Shown: positions 24,794-38,010, counted from the first letter of the stretch. The stretch: 64,000 nt of DNA from Amorphophallus konjac (GCA_022559845.1 CM040125.1:328917829-328981828); one strand, 5' to 3'. The notes: generated by a model not told the origin, from the letters alone. Made by a program: numbers and translations.

Positions 24794-26170
24794 ATGGCCG
24801 TCCCCTAAGACCATGCATCTGATTGGTCATCCTTAGTGGCCGAATTCAATGCTTTCATGGCCCGACACTCGACCCCTAATCCAACAACCGAGTCATTCCA
24901 GCACCCTATCATTTCTACTGTCACTCTACCCAATGGCTCCACAACGGAACTCGATTTAATCTACATGGAGTCGGATAATTGGGTTTCTCTGGATATCGTT
25001 GAGTCCCTCTCCAAGACTGGCGAGATTGTCTGCGAGGGTGATTTAGCCTTTGTCGAGTTCCAGCAGATGATCGGTTCCGATCTTTACTTCGATGGTGCAT
25101 GGTGCAAAATTGGTACGCTAGCAGGACCAAGCATTATATTAGGGCAACCTTGGCTGGAAGAGAGGAGTGCGACCTTTGACCCAGAGCGGAGGACCTGCAC
25201 TTTACGTCCTCCACATTTGTCTAGCAAGTTCACCTTTCACCACGTTTTGGCAGTCGCACCAATAGATGACACTCAGTTAGTTGCCCCAGTGTCACCTGTC
25301 ACCCATGTTCAGTCAGTCGACCCTACTTTGCCTGCCAATCAGGTGTCACCATCATCCATAGATCCCAATTTGGAGCCAGCAACCTCCGTTATCCATATGG
25401 AATCAACCCCTATCCAGCCGGCCACTAAGCAGTCAGCCGTCCCTAGTTTCCCGGTCTCTCCCGAGCCATCTGTTGAGCTATCGCTCATTTCTGTTTTACC
25501 ACCATCAACACCCTATGTTGACGCAGTATGGCTTGACTTTGCCACTTCCAGGAGAGATGGCATCTTGATTTCACGTTCCTCGTGATCCATGCCCAGCATG
25601 ACTCCCCCATCTTTCACCTTCTCGTCCTCAAACACTTCAAAACCCGAGGATGTATCTTTGTAAACCAGTGGAGATTGGCGTGGGCCGAGACCCAAAACAT
25701 TGGATTTTGGGTCAAGTTGCTTCTATTCATGATGTTCATGGGTGATGTTTGGACTTTTGATTTTTATTCAAACTCTGTCCCTAGTCGTAGGTCTAGGAAG
25801 TCAATAGCTCTAATCCCATCCCCCATGCATGCATGAGTGTTTGAGTCTATACATACATTTTTCAAGTGCATAGAGAGTCTGCATGTGTCGAGTCCAGTCA
25901 GTCTAAGGTCAGCTTGCGATGTTAGTCCCTTCGAGTGCGAGGGAACTCAGATCCAATGCGTCCGTTGTAGGCTTGTCGGGTTTGAGTTCAGCTCTATCTA
26001 TGTGTCAGATCTAGTAACATATAGGGATTCAGCGGTGATTCCTAGTGAGTATTTGAGGCGCCTCCCTCCTTTGAGAGTGACCCCACCCTAGAGTGTCTAC
26101 CTATAGCCTCATTCCCACAGCAGCGTGTGCATATCGAATCTATACGGGATGAGCAGGTGACGATTACCTG
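24794..26170 (+). pseudogene. Internal coding remnant of N, copy 1 (protease-like segment and integrase tail)
   Basis: From the ATG at 24794 a stop is the fifth codon (other copies have CGA there). The frame then runs open at 24836-25585. The stretch LAGPSIILGQPWLEERSATF followed by RTCTLRPPH aligns with the protease tail of H (GSIILGRLWLFDRDATLHG), but the D-S-G active site expected upstream reads MESDNW, so it should be inactive. After a Pro/Ser-rich spacer, 25837-26091 encodes SDLVTYRDSAVIPSEYL, matching the end of the H integrase ORF. GATGAGCAGGTGACGATTACC then matches the start of the H chromodomain. RT, RNase H and the integrase core are absent. Confidence 0.65.
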
Positions 26171-26278
26171 GAGTGGAGCGTACTCCGCGCAACCTGGTCG
26201 ATGACGGATCCGCATGAGCCACACGCGCAGCTGCACCCCTTACTCGACGAGGTTGAGTTCCTCCCACCCGGGGAGAAT

Positions 26279-28247
26279 TGATGGGGCATCAGGGCTATTT
26301 CATTATATGTGTGGGATGTATTTGCGTAATATGGATTGTAATGTGTGTTTTTCTTTACTTCGGCTCCTTTGTAAGGCTTTTAATAAGCCATTGGGCCACA
26401 TTCATGTAGAGTCCATTAAGGGGGTTATGGTCATATTGGACCTTAAGGCCTTCATATTGGACCTTAAGGCCACTTAAGGCCCAATTGGGGTTTTCCCTCT
26501 CTCATGGGCTACCTAGCTTGGAAGGCCCCATAGGCTAGACATGGTTCATGGGCCAATTGGTTGGTCCTTGGCCCAAAGTCACCATATTTGACCCATGAAG
26601 GGGGGCGGCCCTTCTTTTGACATTATTAGGCTAAGTTGTTTATTATGTTTATTAAGCTTTGACCACATGGGAAAATATGGGTTTTTGCATTCCCAAGGTA
26701 CCCCTCCCTAACCCTAGATCTGAGGGCAAGGTTGGTCATTTGCCAAGGGTGTCCATTTCATATAAAATCTTGTATTTTTTTCATTTTCACTAGAATTATT
26801 GAATGAAATTGTGAAAATTTGTGCCAAGAGACCAAGTGCGCCCCCTTCCTCTCTCCTTTCTCCCCTTGCAGCTATGAGAGCTTTAATTCTTGAGGTGTCA
26901 TTCCTCTCTTTCAGTTTCCCTTTGAGTGAGAAACTCATCTCTGCTGCCGCCGTTGCCATCGAGCCGCTGTCGCGTCGCCACCGCCAACCCGCCGGAGTTC
27001 TGTCCACATCAGGACAAAAGCCTCTTCCCTGAATTTTTCAGCCCAATCAGGAGATCTGATCAAGCTGAATTTTTAGGGTTTGTTCTTATTGTTCTTATCA
27101 CGATCCACAAAAAAATTCAACTTATTTTCCCTTCGTTTACCATTTTTCCCGATCTGTTCTTCCCATCCCTAGAAACCTGCCCCCTGTGCAGATCCACGAA
27201 CCAACAAGCCACCTCGTCGCCCCTTTCACCCACTTTCCCTTTTCTAAATGAGTTGGAATTTTAACTGGAAGTTCTGTCCACTGAAACCCCTTTCCACAAT
27301 TTTTCTTAGGATTTTTGGAGTTCGTTTACCATTTTTAAAAACCACTGCATTTTCTCAAATCTGTTCTGTCCTGTGCAATCCAGATCTGACCCATCCCTAT
27401 TAGAAAATCCATTTCCCATATCAAACCTCCACCAAAATTTACAAAAAAATTATCCACGTCTTCCTTACTCCCCCTCTAGCTTTGATAAAAACCCCATCAC
27501 CCAGATCCGAAGTTTGAGTCACGGTCAACGCACTTTCTCAAGCAGATCTCAGTCTGCCCGGCCAGATCTGAGACACGAACGTTTCCTATTGTAAAATCCC
27601 TCATGAAAAATACGGCCCCAGCAAAATTACTGTGATAGCAGAGGGTTGTAGATCTCTGAGTCAGCTTCACAATGGCGCTGGTTTCACGTCGATCCGACGT
27701 CCGTGCTGATCGCAGCAATTTTTCTCTCCGAGTCGCGTAGTGCTGACATAGCAGAACCAGCTCGGGACAGCAAGCAACCCGGCCACCGGACGGCACCGAC
27801 GAAGCTGTCCAACACGCTGCCCATCAACCCAAGATCGGTCCTCCCGGGCCCCACTTGTAGCCCTTTACCTCCCTGCATGGAGTGGGCATAGAAATTCATT
27901 TTTGTAAATTATTGTAATTGTTTGTACCGGGAGTTAGTACTATCTTGGCCGGGATCGTCTTTCCCACGCCTGGTAGCGTGGAGGTAAACTCACCACACTC
28001 TCTATCGCATTTGCTCAATTCGTATATTTTCGTATGCCGCTGCTAGAGTGATAGTACGTAGCTCGATATATTCTTTTATCACCGCTGCGAGAGAGAGAGC
28101 GAAACTCATCGGGTGACCCGATCCGGGCACGAAAGAGAGCCGACTACCCGACTCATCGCCGGTTCCTTAACCGCGCAAGATCCCGCGTTTCCCTCGCCAG
28201 GGACGTCAGTGAGCTAGAGTCCCAGGTCGCGTGTCCGTCCCGCATCA
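26279..28247 (+). repeat. LTR 2 of N (1969 bp)
   Basis: TGATGGGGCATCAGGG to CCCGCATCA. Serves as both 3' LTR of unit 1 and 5' LTR of unit 2. It contains the segment missing from LTR 1. Confidence 0.9.
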
Positions 28248-28587
28248 AATTGGTATTAGAGCGTAAGGTTGAGTCTAGGGTAGTCTTTGTTTAAAAACAC
28301 AAAAAAAGTGTCATTTACGTCTAGAGAGAGTCTAAGTCGGTCCAAGGTTGTATTGCATCCCAATACCCGGTATATCAAAAGGTGTTGCCTAAACGTTAGG
28401 TTACGCCTATCGGGAAGGTCGCACATTTGTGTGAGAGAATCTTCGGATCCCGGAACTCTGCCTAGTACCGGATGTGGGTTAAGTCTAGGTTTGTAGTCGA
28501 GTCGGTACTCTAACATTGCATTAGTGTTTAGGGTCGTGTCTAGTGTCTTATCACCGTGTATCTGCATGTCCACTACCCGCCACCCCC

Positions 28588-29965
28588 ATGGCCGTCCTCC
28601 GAGACCATGCGTCTGATTGGTCTTCCCTGGTGACCGAATTCAATGCTTTCATGGCCCGACAACCGACCCCTAATCCAACAACCGAGTCATTCAAGCACCC
28701 TATCATTTCTACTGCCACTCTACCCAATGGGTCCACAAGGGAACTCGATTTCATCTACATGGAGTCGGATAATTGGGTTTATCTGGATATCGTTGAGTCC
28801 CACTCCAAGACTGGCGAGATTGTCCGTGAGGGTGATTTAGCCTTTGTCGAGTTCCAACGGATGATCGGTTCCGATCTTTACTTCGATGGTCCAAGGTGCA
28901 AAATTGGTACGCTAGCAGAACCATGCCTTATATTAGGGTGACCTTCGCTGGAAGAGAGGAGTGCGACCTTTGACCTGGAGCGGAGGACCTGCACTTTACA
29001 TCATCCACATTTCTCTGGCAAGTTCACCTTTCACCACGTTGGCAGTCGCACCAATAGCTGACACTCAGTCAGTTGCCCCAGTGTCACCTATCACCCATGT
29101 CCAGTCAGTCGACCCTACTTTGCCTGCCAATCAGTGTCACCATCATCCATAGATCCCCATTTGGAGCCAGCAAGCTCCGTTACCCATATGCAATCAACCC
29201 TTATCCAGCCGACCACTAAGCAGTCAGCCGTCCCTAGTTTCCCGGTCTCTCCCGAGCCATCTATTGAGCTATCGCTCATTTCTGTCTTACCACCGTCAAC
29301 ACCCTATGTTGACGCAGTATGGCTTGACTTTTGCCACTTCCAGGAGAGATGGCATCTGATTTCACCTTCCTCATGATCCATGCCCAGCATGACGCCCCCG
29401 TCTTTCACCCTCTCGTCCTCAAACACTTCAAAACCCGAGGACGCATCTATGTAAACCAGTGAAGATTGGCGTGGGACAGGACGCAAAACATTGGATTTTG
29501 GGTCAAGTTACTTCTATTCATGATGTTCATGGGTGATGTTTGGACTTTTGATTTTTATTCAAAGTCAGTCCCTAGTCGTAGGTCTAGGAAGTCAATAGCT
29601 CTAATCCCATCCCCCATGCATGCATGAGTGTTTGAGTCTATACATACATTTGTCAAGTGCATAGAGAGTCTGCATGTGTTGAGTCCAATCAGTCTAAGGT
29701 CAGCTTGCGATGTCAGTCCCTTCGAGTGCGAGGCAAGTTGGATCCAATGCGTCCGTTGTAGGCTTGCCGGGTTTGGGTTCAGCTCTATCTATGTGTCGGA
29801 TCTAGTCACATATAGGGATTCAGCGGTGATTCCTAGTGAGTCTTTGAGCCGCCTCCCTCCTTTGAGAGTGACCCCACCCCAGAGTGTCCACCTCTAGCCT
29901 CATTCCCATAGTAGCGTGTGCATATCGAATCTATACGGGATGAGCAGGTGACGGTTACCTAGAAT
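28588..29965 (+). pseudogene. Internal coding remnant of N, copy 2
   Basis: Same content as copy 1. ATG at 28588, open to a TGA at 28939-28941 inside the protease-like segment (LILG then stop, where copy 1 reads ILGQPW). Further frames follow at 28961-29152 and 29134-29376, offset by small deletions (one removes part of CACGTTTTGGCAG). The integrase-tail frame 29628-29897 again has SDLVTYRDSAVIPSESL. Not functional. Confidence 0.65.
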
Positions 29966-30069
29966 GGAGCGTACTCCGCGCTACCTAGTCGATGACGGAT
30001 CCGTAGGAGCCACATGCGCAGCCGCACCCCTTAGTCGACCGGGTCGAGTTCCTCCCACCCGGGGAGAAT

Positions 30070-32034
30070 TGATGGGGCATCTGTGCTATTTCATTATATG
30101 TGTGGGATGTATTTGTGTAATATGGATTGTAATGTGTGTTTTTCTTTACTTGGGATCCTTTGTAACGCTTTTAATAAGCCATTGGGCCACATTCATGTAG
30201 AGTCCATTAAGGGGTTACACTTATTAGAGTCCATTAAGGGGGTTATGGTCATATTGGACCTTAAGGACCAATTGGGCTTTTCCTTCTCTCATGGGCTACC
30301 TAGCTTGGAAGGCCGCATAGGCTAGACATGCTTCATGGGCCAATTGGTTGGTCCTTGGCCCAAAGTCACCATATTTGACCCATGAAGTGGGGCGCCCCTT
30401 CTTTTGACATTATTAGGCTAAGTTGTTTATTATGTTTATTAAGCTTTGACCATATGGGAAAAAATGGGTTTTTGCATTCCGAAGGTACCCCTCCCTAACC
30501 CTAGATCTGAGGGCAAGGTTAGTCATTTGCCAAGGGTGTCCATTTCATATAAAAGCTTGTATTTTTTCATTTTCACTAGAATTGTTGAATGAAATTGTGA
30601 AAATTTGTGCCAAGAGGCCAAGTGCGCCCCCTTCCTCTCTCCTTTCTCCCCTTGCAGCTGTGAGAGCTTTAATTCTTGAGGTGTGATTCCTCTCTTTCAG
30701 TTCCCCTTTGAGTGAGAAACTCATCTCCGCCGCCGCCGCTGCCATCGAGCCGCCGTATAGTCGCCACCGCCAACCCGCCGGAGTTCTATCAACATCAGGA
30801 CAAAAGCCTCTTCCCTGAATTTTTCAGCCCAATCAGGAGATCTGATCAAGCTGAAATTTTTAGGGTTTGTTCTTATTGTTCTTATCACGATCCACACAAA
30901 AATTCAAGTTATTTTCCCTTCGTTTACCATTTTACCCGATCTGTTCTTCCCATCCCTAGAAACCTGCCCCCTGTGCAGATCCACCAACCAGCAAGCCACC
31001 TCGTCGCCCCTTTCACCCACTTTCCCTTTTCTGAATGAGCTGAAATTTTAACTTGATGTTCTATCCACTGAAACCCCCTTCCACAATTTTTCTTAGGATT
31101 TTTGGAGTTCGTTTACCATTTTTAAAAACCACTGCATTTTCTCAAATCTGATCAGTCCTGTGCAGTCCAGATCTGACCCATCCCTATTAGAAAATCCATT
31201 TTCCATATCAAACATCTACCAAAATTTACAAAAAAATTATCCACGTCTTCCTTACTTCCCCCTCTAGCTTTGATAAAAACCCCATCACCCAGATCCGAAG
31301 TTTGAGTCACGGTCAACGCACTTTCTCAAGCAGATCTCAGTCTGCCCGGCCAGATTTGAGACACGAACTTTTCCTATTGTAAAATCCCTCATGAAAAATA
31401 CAGCCCCAGCAAAATTACTGTGATAGCAGAGGGTTGTAGATCTCTGAGTCAGCTTCACAACGGCACTGGTTTCACGTCGATCCGATGTCCATGCTGATCG
31501 CAGCAATTTTTCTCTCCGAGTCGCGTAGTGTTGACATAGCAGAACCAGCTCGGGACAGCAAGCAACCCGGCCACCGGACGGCACCGACGGAGCTGTCCAA
31601 CACGCTGCCCGTCAACCCAAGATCGGTCCTCCCGGGCCCCACTTGTAGCCCTTTACCTCCCTGCATGGAGTGGGCATATAAATTCATTTCTGTAAATTAT
31701 TTTAATTATTTGTACCGGGAGTTACTATCTTGGCCGGGATCGTCTTCCCCACGCCCGGTAGCGTGGAGGTAAACTCGCCACTCTCTCTATCACATTTGCT
31801 CAATTCGTATATTTTCGTATGCCGCTGCTAGAGTGATAGGACGTAGCTCGATATATTCTTTTATCACCGCTGCGAGAGAGAGAGAGCGAAACTCATCGGG
31901 TGACCCTATCCGGGCACGAAAGAGAGCCGACTACCCGACTCATCGCCGGTTCCTCAACCGCGCAAGATACCACGTTTCCCTCCCTAGGGACGTCCGCGAG
32001 CTAGAGTCGCAGGTCGCGTGTCCGTCCCGCATCA
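30070..32034 (+). repeat. LTR 3 of N (1965 bp)
   Basis: TGATGGGGCATCTGTG to CCCGCATCA. It lacks one of the two copies of a CATATTGGACCTTAAGG repeat seen in LTRs 1, 2 and 4. Confidence 0.9.
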
Positions 32035-32375
32035 AATTGCTATCAGAGCGTAAGGTTGAGTCTAGGGTAGTCTTTGTTTAAAAACATAAAAATAAGAGTC
32101 ATTTACGTCTAGAGAGAGTCTAAGTCGGTCCAAGGTTGTATTGCATCCCAATACCTGGTATATCAAAAGGTGTTGCCCGAACGTTAGGCTACGCCTATCG
32201 GGAAGGTCGCTCATTTTTGTGAGAGGATCTTCGGATCCAAGAACTCCGCCTAGTACCGGATATGGGTTGTGTCTAGGTGTGTAGTCGAGTCGGTACTCCA
32301 ACTTTGCGTTAGTGTTTAGGGTCGTGTCTAGTGTCTTATCACTGTGTGTCTGCACGTCCACTACCCGCCACCCCC

Positions 32376-33740
32376 ATGGCCATCCCCCGAGACCATGCGT
32401 CTGATTGGTCTTCCCTGGTGGCCGAATTCAATGCTTTCATGGCCCGACAACCGACCCCTAATCCAACAACCGAGTCATTCAGGCACCCTATCATTTCTAC
32501 TGCCACTCTACCCAATGGCTCCACAACGGAACTCGATTTCATCTACATGGAGTCGGATAATTGGGTTTCTCTGGATATCGTTGAGTCCCTCTCCAAGACT
32601 GGCGAGATTCTCCGCGAGGGTGATTTAGCCTTTGTCGAGTTCCAATAGACGATCGGTTCTGATCTTTACTTCAATGGTACATGGTGTAAAATTGGTACGC
32701 TAGCAGGACCATGCATTATATTAGGGCGACCTTCGCTGGAAGAGAGAAGTGCGACCTTTGACTCGGAGCAGAGGACCTGCACTTTACAACCTCCACATTT
32801 GTCCGGCAAGTTCACCTTTCACCACGTTTTGGCAGTCGCACCAATAGATGACACTCAGTCAGTTGCCCCAGTGTCACCTATCACCTATGTTCAGTCAGTC
32901 GACCCTACTTTGCCTGCCAATCAGGTGTCATCATCATCCATAGATCCCCATTTGGATCCAGCAATCTCCGTTACCCATATGCAATCAACCCTTATCCAGC
33001 CGACCACTAAGCAGTCAGCCGTCCCTAGTTTGCCAGTCTCTCTCGAGCCATTGTTGATCTATCGCCCATTTCTATCTTACCACCGTCAACACCCTATGTT
33101 GACGCAGTATGGCTTGACTTTTGCCACTTCAAGGAGAGATGACATCTTGATTTCACCTCCCTCGTGATCCATGCCCAGCATGACTCCTCCGTCTTTCACC
33201 TTCATGTCCTCAAACACTTCAAAACCCGAGGACGTATCTTTGTAAACTAGTGGAGATTGGCGTGGGCCAGGACCCGAAACATTGGATTTTGGGTCAAGTT
33301 ACTTCTATTCATGATGTTCATGGGTGATGTTTGGACTTTTGATTTTTATTCAAAGTCAGTCCCTAGTCGTAGGTCTAGGAAGTCAATAGCTCTAATCCCA
33401 TCCCCCATGCATGCATGAGTGTTTGAGTCTATACATACATTTGTCAAGTGCATAGAGAGTCTGCATGTGTTGAGTCCAGTCAGTCTAAGGCCAGCTTGCG
33501 ATGTTAGTCCCTTCGAGTGCGAGGCAAGTCGGATCCAATGCGTCCGTTGTAGGCTTGCCAGGTTTGGGTTCAGCTCTATCTATGTGTCAGATCTAGTCAC
33601 ATATAGGATTTCAGCGGTGATTCCTAGTGACTCTTTGAGCCGCCTCCCTCCTTTGAGAGTGACCCCACCCTAGAGTGTCCACCGCTAGCCTCATTCCCAC
33701 AGCAGCGTGTGCATATCGAATCTATACGGGATGAGCAGGT
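32376..33740 (+). pseudogene. Internal coding remnant of N, copy 3
   Basis: ATG at 32376, open to a TAG at 32646-32648. The protease-like segment continues (IILGRPSLEERSATF), then frame 32799-33167 and the integrase tail 33419-33673 (SDLVTYRISAVIPSDSL). The order is the same as in copies 1 and 2. Confidence 0.65.
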
Positions 33741-33860
33741 GACGGTTACCGGGAGTGGAGTGTACTCCGCGCTACCTAGTCGATGACGGATCCGCAGGAG
33801 CGACACGCACAGCCGCACCCCTAACTCGACGGGGTCGAGTTCCTCCCACCCGGGGAGAAT

Positions 33861-35853
33861 TGATGGGGCATCAGGGCTATTTCATTATATGTGTGGGATG
33901 TATTTGTGTAATATGGATTGTAATGAGTGTTTTTCTTTACTTGGGCTCCTTTGTAAGGCTTTTAATAAGCCATTGGGCCACATTCATGTAGAGTCCATTA
34001 AGGGGTTACACTTATTACAGTCCATTAAAGGGGTTATGGTCATATTGGACCTTAAGGCCTTCATATTGGACCTTAAGGCCACTTAAGGACCAATTGGGCT
34101 TTTCCTTCTCTCATGGGATACCTAGCTTGGAAGGCCCCATAGGCTAGACATGGTTCATGGGCCAATTGGTTGGTCCTTGGCACAAAGTCACCATATTTGA
34201 CCCATGAAGTAGGGCGCCCCTTATTTTGGCATTAATAGGCTAAGTTGTTTACTATGTTTATTAAGCTTTGACCACATGGGAAAAAAATGGTTTTTGCATT
34301 CCCAAGGTTCCCCTCCCTTACCCTAGATCTGAGAGCAAGATTGGTCAATTGCCAAGGGTGTCCATCTCATATAAAAGCTTGTATTTTTTCATTTTCACTA
34401 GAATTATTGAATGAAATTATGAAAATTTGTGCCAAGAGGCCAAGTGCGCCCCCTTCCTCTCTCCTTTCTCCCCTTGCAGCTATGAGAGCTTCAATTCTTG
34501 AGGTGTGATTCCTCTCTTTCAGTTCCCCTTTGAGTGAGAAACTCATCTCTGCTGCCGCCGCCGCCATCGAGCCGCCATCGCGCCGCCACCGCCAACCTGC
34601 CTGAGTTCTGTCCACATCAAGACAGAAGCCTCTTCCCCAAATTTTGCAGCCCAATTAGGAGATTTGATCAAGCTGACATTTTCAGGGTTTCTTCTTATTG
34701 TTCTTACCACGATCCACAAAAAATTCAAGTTATTTTCCCTTCGTTTATCATTTTACCCGATCTGTTCTTCCCATCCCTAGAAACCTGCCCACTGTGCAGA
34801 TCCACCAACTAGCAAGCCACCTATTCGCCCTTTTCACCCACTTTCCCTTTTTTGAATGAGCTGAAATTTTAACTGGGAGTTCTGTCCACCGAAACCCCCT
34901 TCCACAATTTTTCTTAGGATTTTTGGAGTTCGTTTATCATTTTTAAAAACTACTGCATTTTCCCAAATCTGTTCTGTCCTGTGCAGTCCAGATCCGACCC
35001 ATCCCTATTAGAAAATCCATTTCCCATATCAAACCTCCACCAAAATTTACAAAAAAATTATCCACGTCTTCCTTACTTCCCCCTTTAGCTTCCATAAAAA
35101 TCCCATCACCCAGTTATGAAGTTTGAGTCGTGGTCAACGCACTTTCTCAGGCAGATCTTAGTCTGCCCGGCCAGATCTGAGATAAGAACTTTTCCTATTG
35201 TAAAATCCCCAGGAAAAATACGGCCCCTGAAAAATTACTGTGATACCATAGTGGGTTATAGATCTCTGAGTCAGCTTCACAAAGGTGCTAGTTTCACGTC
35301 GATCCGACGTCCGTGCTATTCGCAGCAATTTTTCTTACTGAGTCACGTAGTGCTGAAACAGCAGAACCAGCTCGGGACAGCAAGCAACCCGGCCACCGGA
35401 CGGCACCGACGGAGCTCTCCAACATGCTGCCCGTCAACCCAAGATCGGTCCTCCCGGGCCCCACTTGTAGCCCTTTACCTCCCTGCATGGAGTGGGCATA
35501 GAAATTCATTTATGTAAATTATTGTAATTGTTTGTACCGGGAGTTACTATCTTGGCCGGGATCGTCTTCCCCACGCCCGGTAGCGTGGAGGTAAACTTGC
35601 CACTCTTCTATCGCATTTGCTCAATTCGTATATTTTCGTATGCCGCTGCTAGAGTGATAGGACGTAGCTCGATATATTCTTTTATCACTGCTGCGAGAGA
35701 GTGAGCGAAACCCGTCCCGTGACCCGATCCGGGCATGAAAGAGAGCTGACTACCCGACTCATCGCCGGTTCCTCAACCGCGCAAGATCCCGCGTTTCCCT
35801 TGCTAGGGACATCCGCGAGCTAGAGTCCCAGGTGGCGTGTCCATCCCACATCA
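33861..35853 (+). repeat. LTR 4 of N (1993 bp)
   Basis: TGATGGGGCATCAGGG to CCCACATCA, followed by the second TAAGC duplication. Confidence 0.9.
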
Positions 35854-37656
35854 TAAGCACAAAGCAACCACAAAAAAAATCGCTAGATGAACTGGTACTA
35901 GGCGGAGGGTTGAGTCCAGACACTCTCCTCATGTAAGGTGTGTGAATGCACCTTAGATATACCAGTTAGCAACTAGTAGAATGAATAACCCTTTGAATTC
36001 GGATCAAAAAGGGAAAGACAATCACACCAATGGCAAACCACAGAACTTAGGGATTTTTAGGTGGTTCAGTCTACGCCCAGTAGACCTGCATCCAACCCCC
36101 ACTCAAACCGAGTGAAGATTTCACTGACACACATCTTAAACCGCTGATCCACAACTTTGAGGGAACCGATCCCTCACAACTGCTGAGCCACGGCTTCGAG
36201 GGAACCAATCCCTTAACCACTAATCCATAGCTTAAACAAGCTTAAACAAGGATCAAATCCTCAACCAGCTGATACACAACTTAACCTGAACTCATAACAG
36301 GGTATTGTAGGTAACAACGAAACTATAAAAGGAAAACAGAAAAACAAGGAGGAAAACCAAGAGGAAAACAATGAAATATAGCTCAAAAGGAGCACAAGGC
36401 TTTGGATCTGATCTAGAAGCCAATCTTCAACTCATATCTTCAAGAACACCTCCTGGCTGCACTCAGGAACTTCTCACGAACTGGCTGCTAATTTTCTTGA
36501 GTAACGAGCTCTCAACTTCTATCTTTCTTCTTCTACCTCTCACAGATTGCTCACTCACAAATTCTCTCTCAAATTGAACTACCCAGCCATGCTTCAATAG
36601 CCCACGAAATTCCTTCTGTAGCAGCATCCTTCTTCTCACGAAGTGGGCTCTGTTATATAGGCAGAAAAATCCATTTTCTGAAAATTAATCTTATCTCTAA
36701 TCTAAAATATCATTGGTCCACTTGCCTCAAAGAATATTCCCTTCTGGAAGGATCCTAGGAGTCTTAGGGTCCTATGCCAATAATTGGAGTTTGACCCCAC
36801 GTGATTTTGATAAGTTGTTCACGTGCTCAGCTGGATGGCCTTAGTTGCATCGACCTCATGGTCTGATGCGTCGACCCTTCTTGTTTTGCTTCTTAGCAGA
36901 TTCACTGCTGCGTCGACGCACGTACGTTGTTGTGTCGACTCAACTTATGTAGCAGACTCCTGGACAGAGCCCTTGTTCAAAAGAGTCGACTCTTTGAGTT
37001 GACACTTCCTGGTTTTGAACAAAATTCAGCAGATTGCATCCACTCCATCTCAATGTTGCGTTGACGCATTACTTGGCATGAAGACTTATGAGGGCAGGCT
37101 GTCCTTGTTGTCTTGTTGTTGCGTCGACTCCGCTTGATGCTGTGTCGAGTCTATTTGTGTTTCTAGCTTGACTTCTATTGCTACTGCTTTAAGTCATGTG
37201 CGTTGACTCCACTTCAAAATGGTGTTGACTCAATCTCCAAGTTTACTTGTAGATATATTGCTGCGTTGACTCCATGTGACCCATTATGTCAACTCTTCAT
37301 TAATTGAGATGAACTGACACTATCTGCTGACTTGAAGAAGTCAGATCTGAACTGCACAATATACAAGTTGACTTGCAAAAGTCAAGTCAACTTGCTCCAT
37401 CTAAATTTTATTAAACTGAACTATTCTGAACTTCAGAGAAAGACAAGTTAATTTGTATGTTATTCTGTATGTTGAAATCAAAGACATTTGACATTATTAA
37501 AACATGAAATGACCCAATAATGACTTATCGTGTTTGACATCATCAATACATGAAATAACTCATTAATGACTTATAGTGTTTAACATCATCAACACATGAA
37601 ATGACTCATTAATGACTTATAGTGTTTGACATCATTAAAACCCCAGGGACACAACA
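35854..37656 (-). repeat. 5' LTR of B, outer part (after N)
   Basis: The first five bases are the TAAGC duplication. The rest matches 15800-17494 and ends GGGACACAACA at 37656. It holds the U3 word array at about 36846-37390, a TATA box at 36654 and about 60 extra bases near 37430-37490 compared with the other LTR. Confidence 0.9.
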
Positions 37657-37893
37657 ATGGTGAGTGTGGTGGACTTGGTTGCCCACCGCTTCGGTCTTCC
37701 TTGGTGTCGCTGTTGTAGCGGCGACGAAGTTGTTCACCCGGACGTCCTGGAGTTTGACGAAGGTCACCCCCAAGAAGTTGGGGAATCCCACAACAGGAGG
37801 AAAGATGTCGAACTGGGTCAGCACAGCAAGGTAGCCATGCTCGGCATGGCTGGCCACCACAAGCGGTCCGAAAGTGACTGCCATCTCGTTCAT
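37657..37893 (-). pseudogene. Coding region upstream of gag in C, right piece (5' end)
   Basis: ATG at 37891-37893. An open frame (MNEMAVTFGPLVVASHAEHG and on) reaches the B insertion edge and continues at 15562. TTGCAG/GTTG just upstream resembles a 3' splice site; leader introns are known in Ogre elements, but none is shown here. The product is not recognised. Confidence 0.5.
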
Positions 37894-37989
37894 TTGAAAT
37901 TCAACCTGCAATTTCAAATTGAGGAAGTTAGAATTTTAAGAAGAGGCCAGGATGCCCTAGATCTTCGGGAGAAGATGAAAGGCGGTCCA

Positions 37990-38008
37990 GTCCCACTGGG
38001 CGTGCCAA
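37990..38008 (-). other. Primer binding site of C
   Basis: TTGGCACGCCCAGTGGGAC on minus, two bases from the LTR end. It is not the Met type used by the other elements. It resembles primer sites of Tat-group Gypsy elements; I do not assign the tRNA. Confidence 0.6.
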
Positions 38009-38010
38009 CT

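Larger units (their letters stand above)
22978..35853 (+). mobile_element. Array N: tandem LTR-int-LTR-int-LTR-int-LTR of a non-autonomous chromovirus derivative
   Basis: Four LTRs (22978-24453, 26279-28247, 30070-32034, 33861-35853) alternate with three 1.82-kb internal regions. Each internal region starts with a Met-type primer site and ends with CACCCGGGGAGAAT before the next TGATGGGGCATC. One duplication (TAAGC) bounds the whole array, so it entered B once and grew later, most simply by unequal crossing-over between LTRs. The internal regions are deletion derivatives of a chromovirus like H. Confidence 0.85.
15563..37656 (-). mobile_element. Element B: gag-only Sirevirus-like LTR retrotransposon, split by N
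   Basis: Minus-strand element: 3' LTR 15563-17494, internal region 17495-22728, 5' LTR 22729-22977 plus 35859-37656. The array N (22978-35853) with duplication TAAGC interrupts the 5' LTR. The 5.2-kb interior holds only gag and noncoding sequence. No pol motif is seen. Gag has many stops, so B is older than A. Confidence 0.85.
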
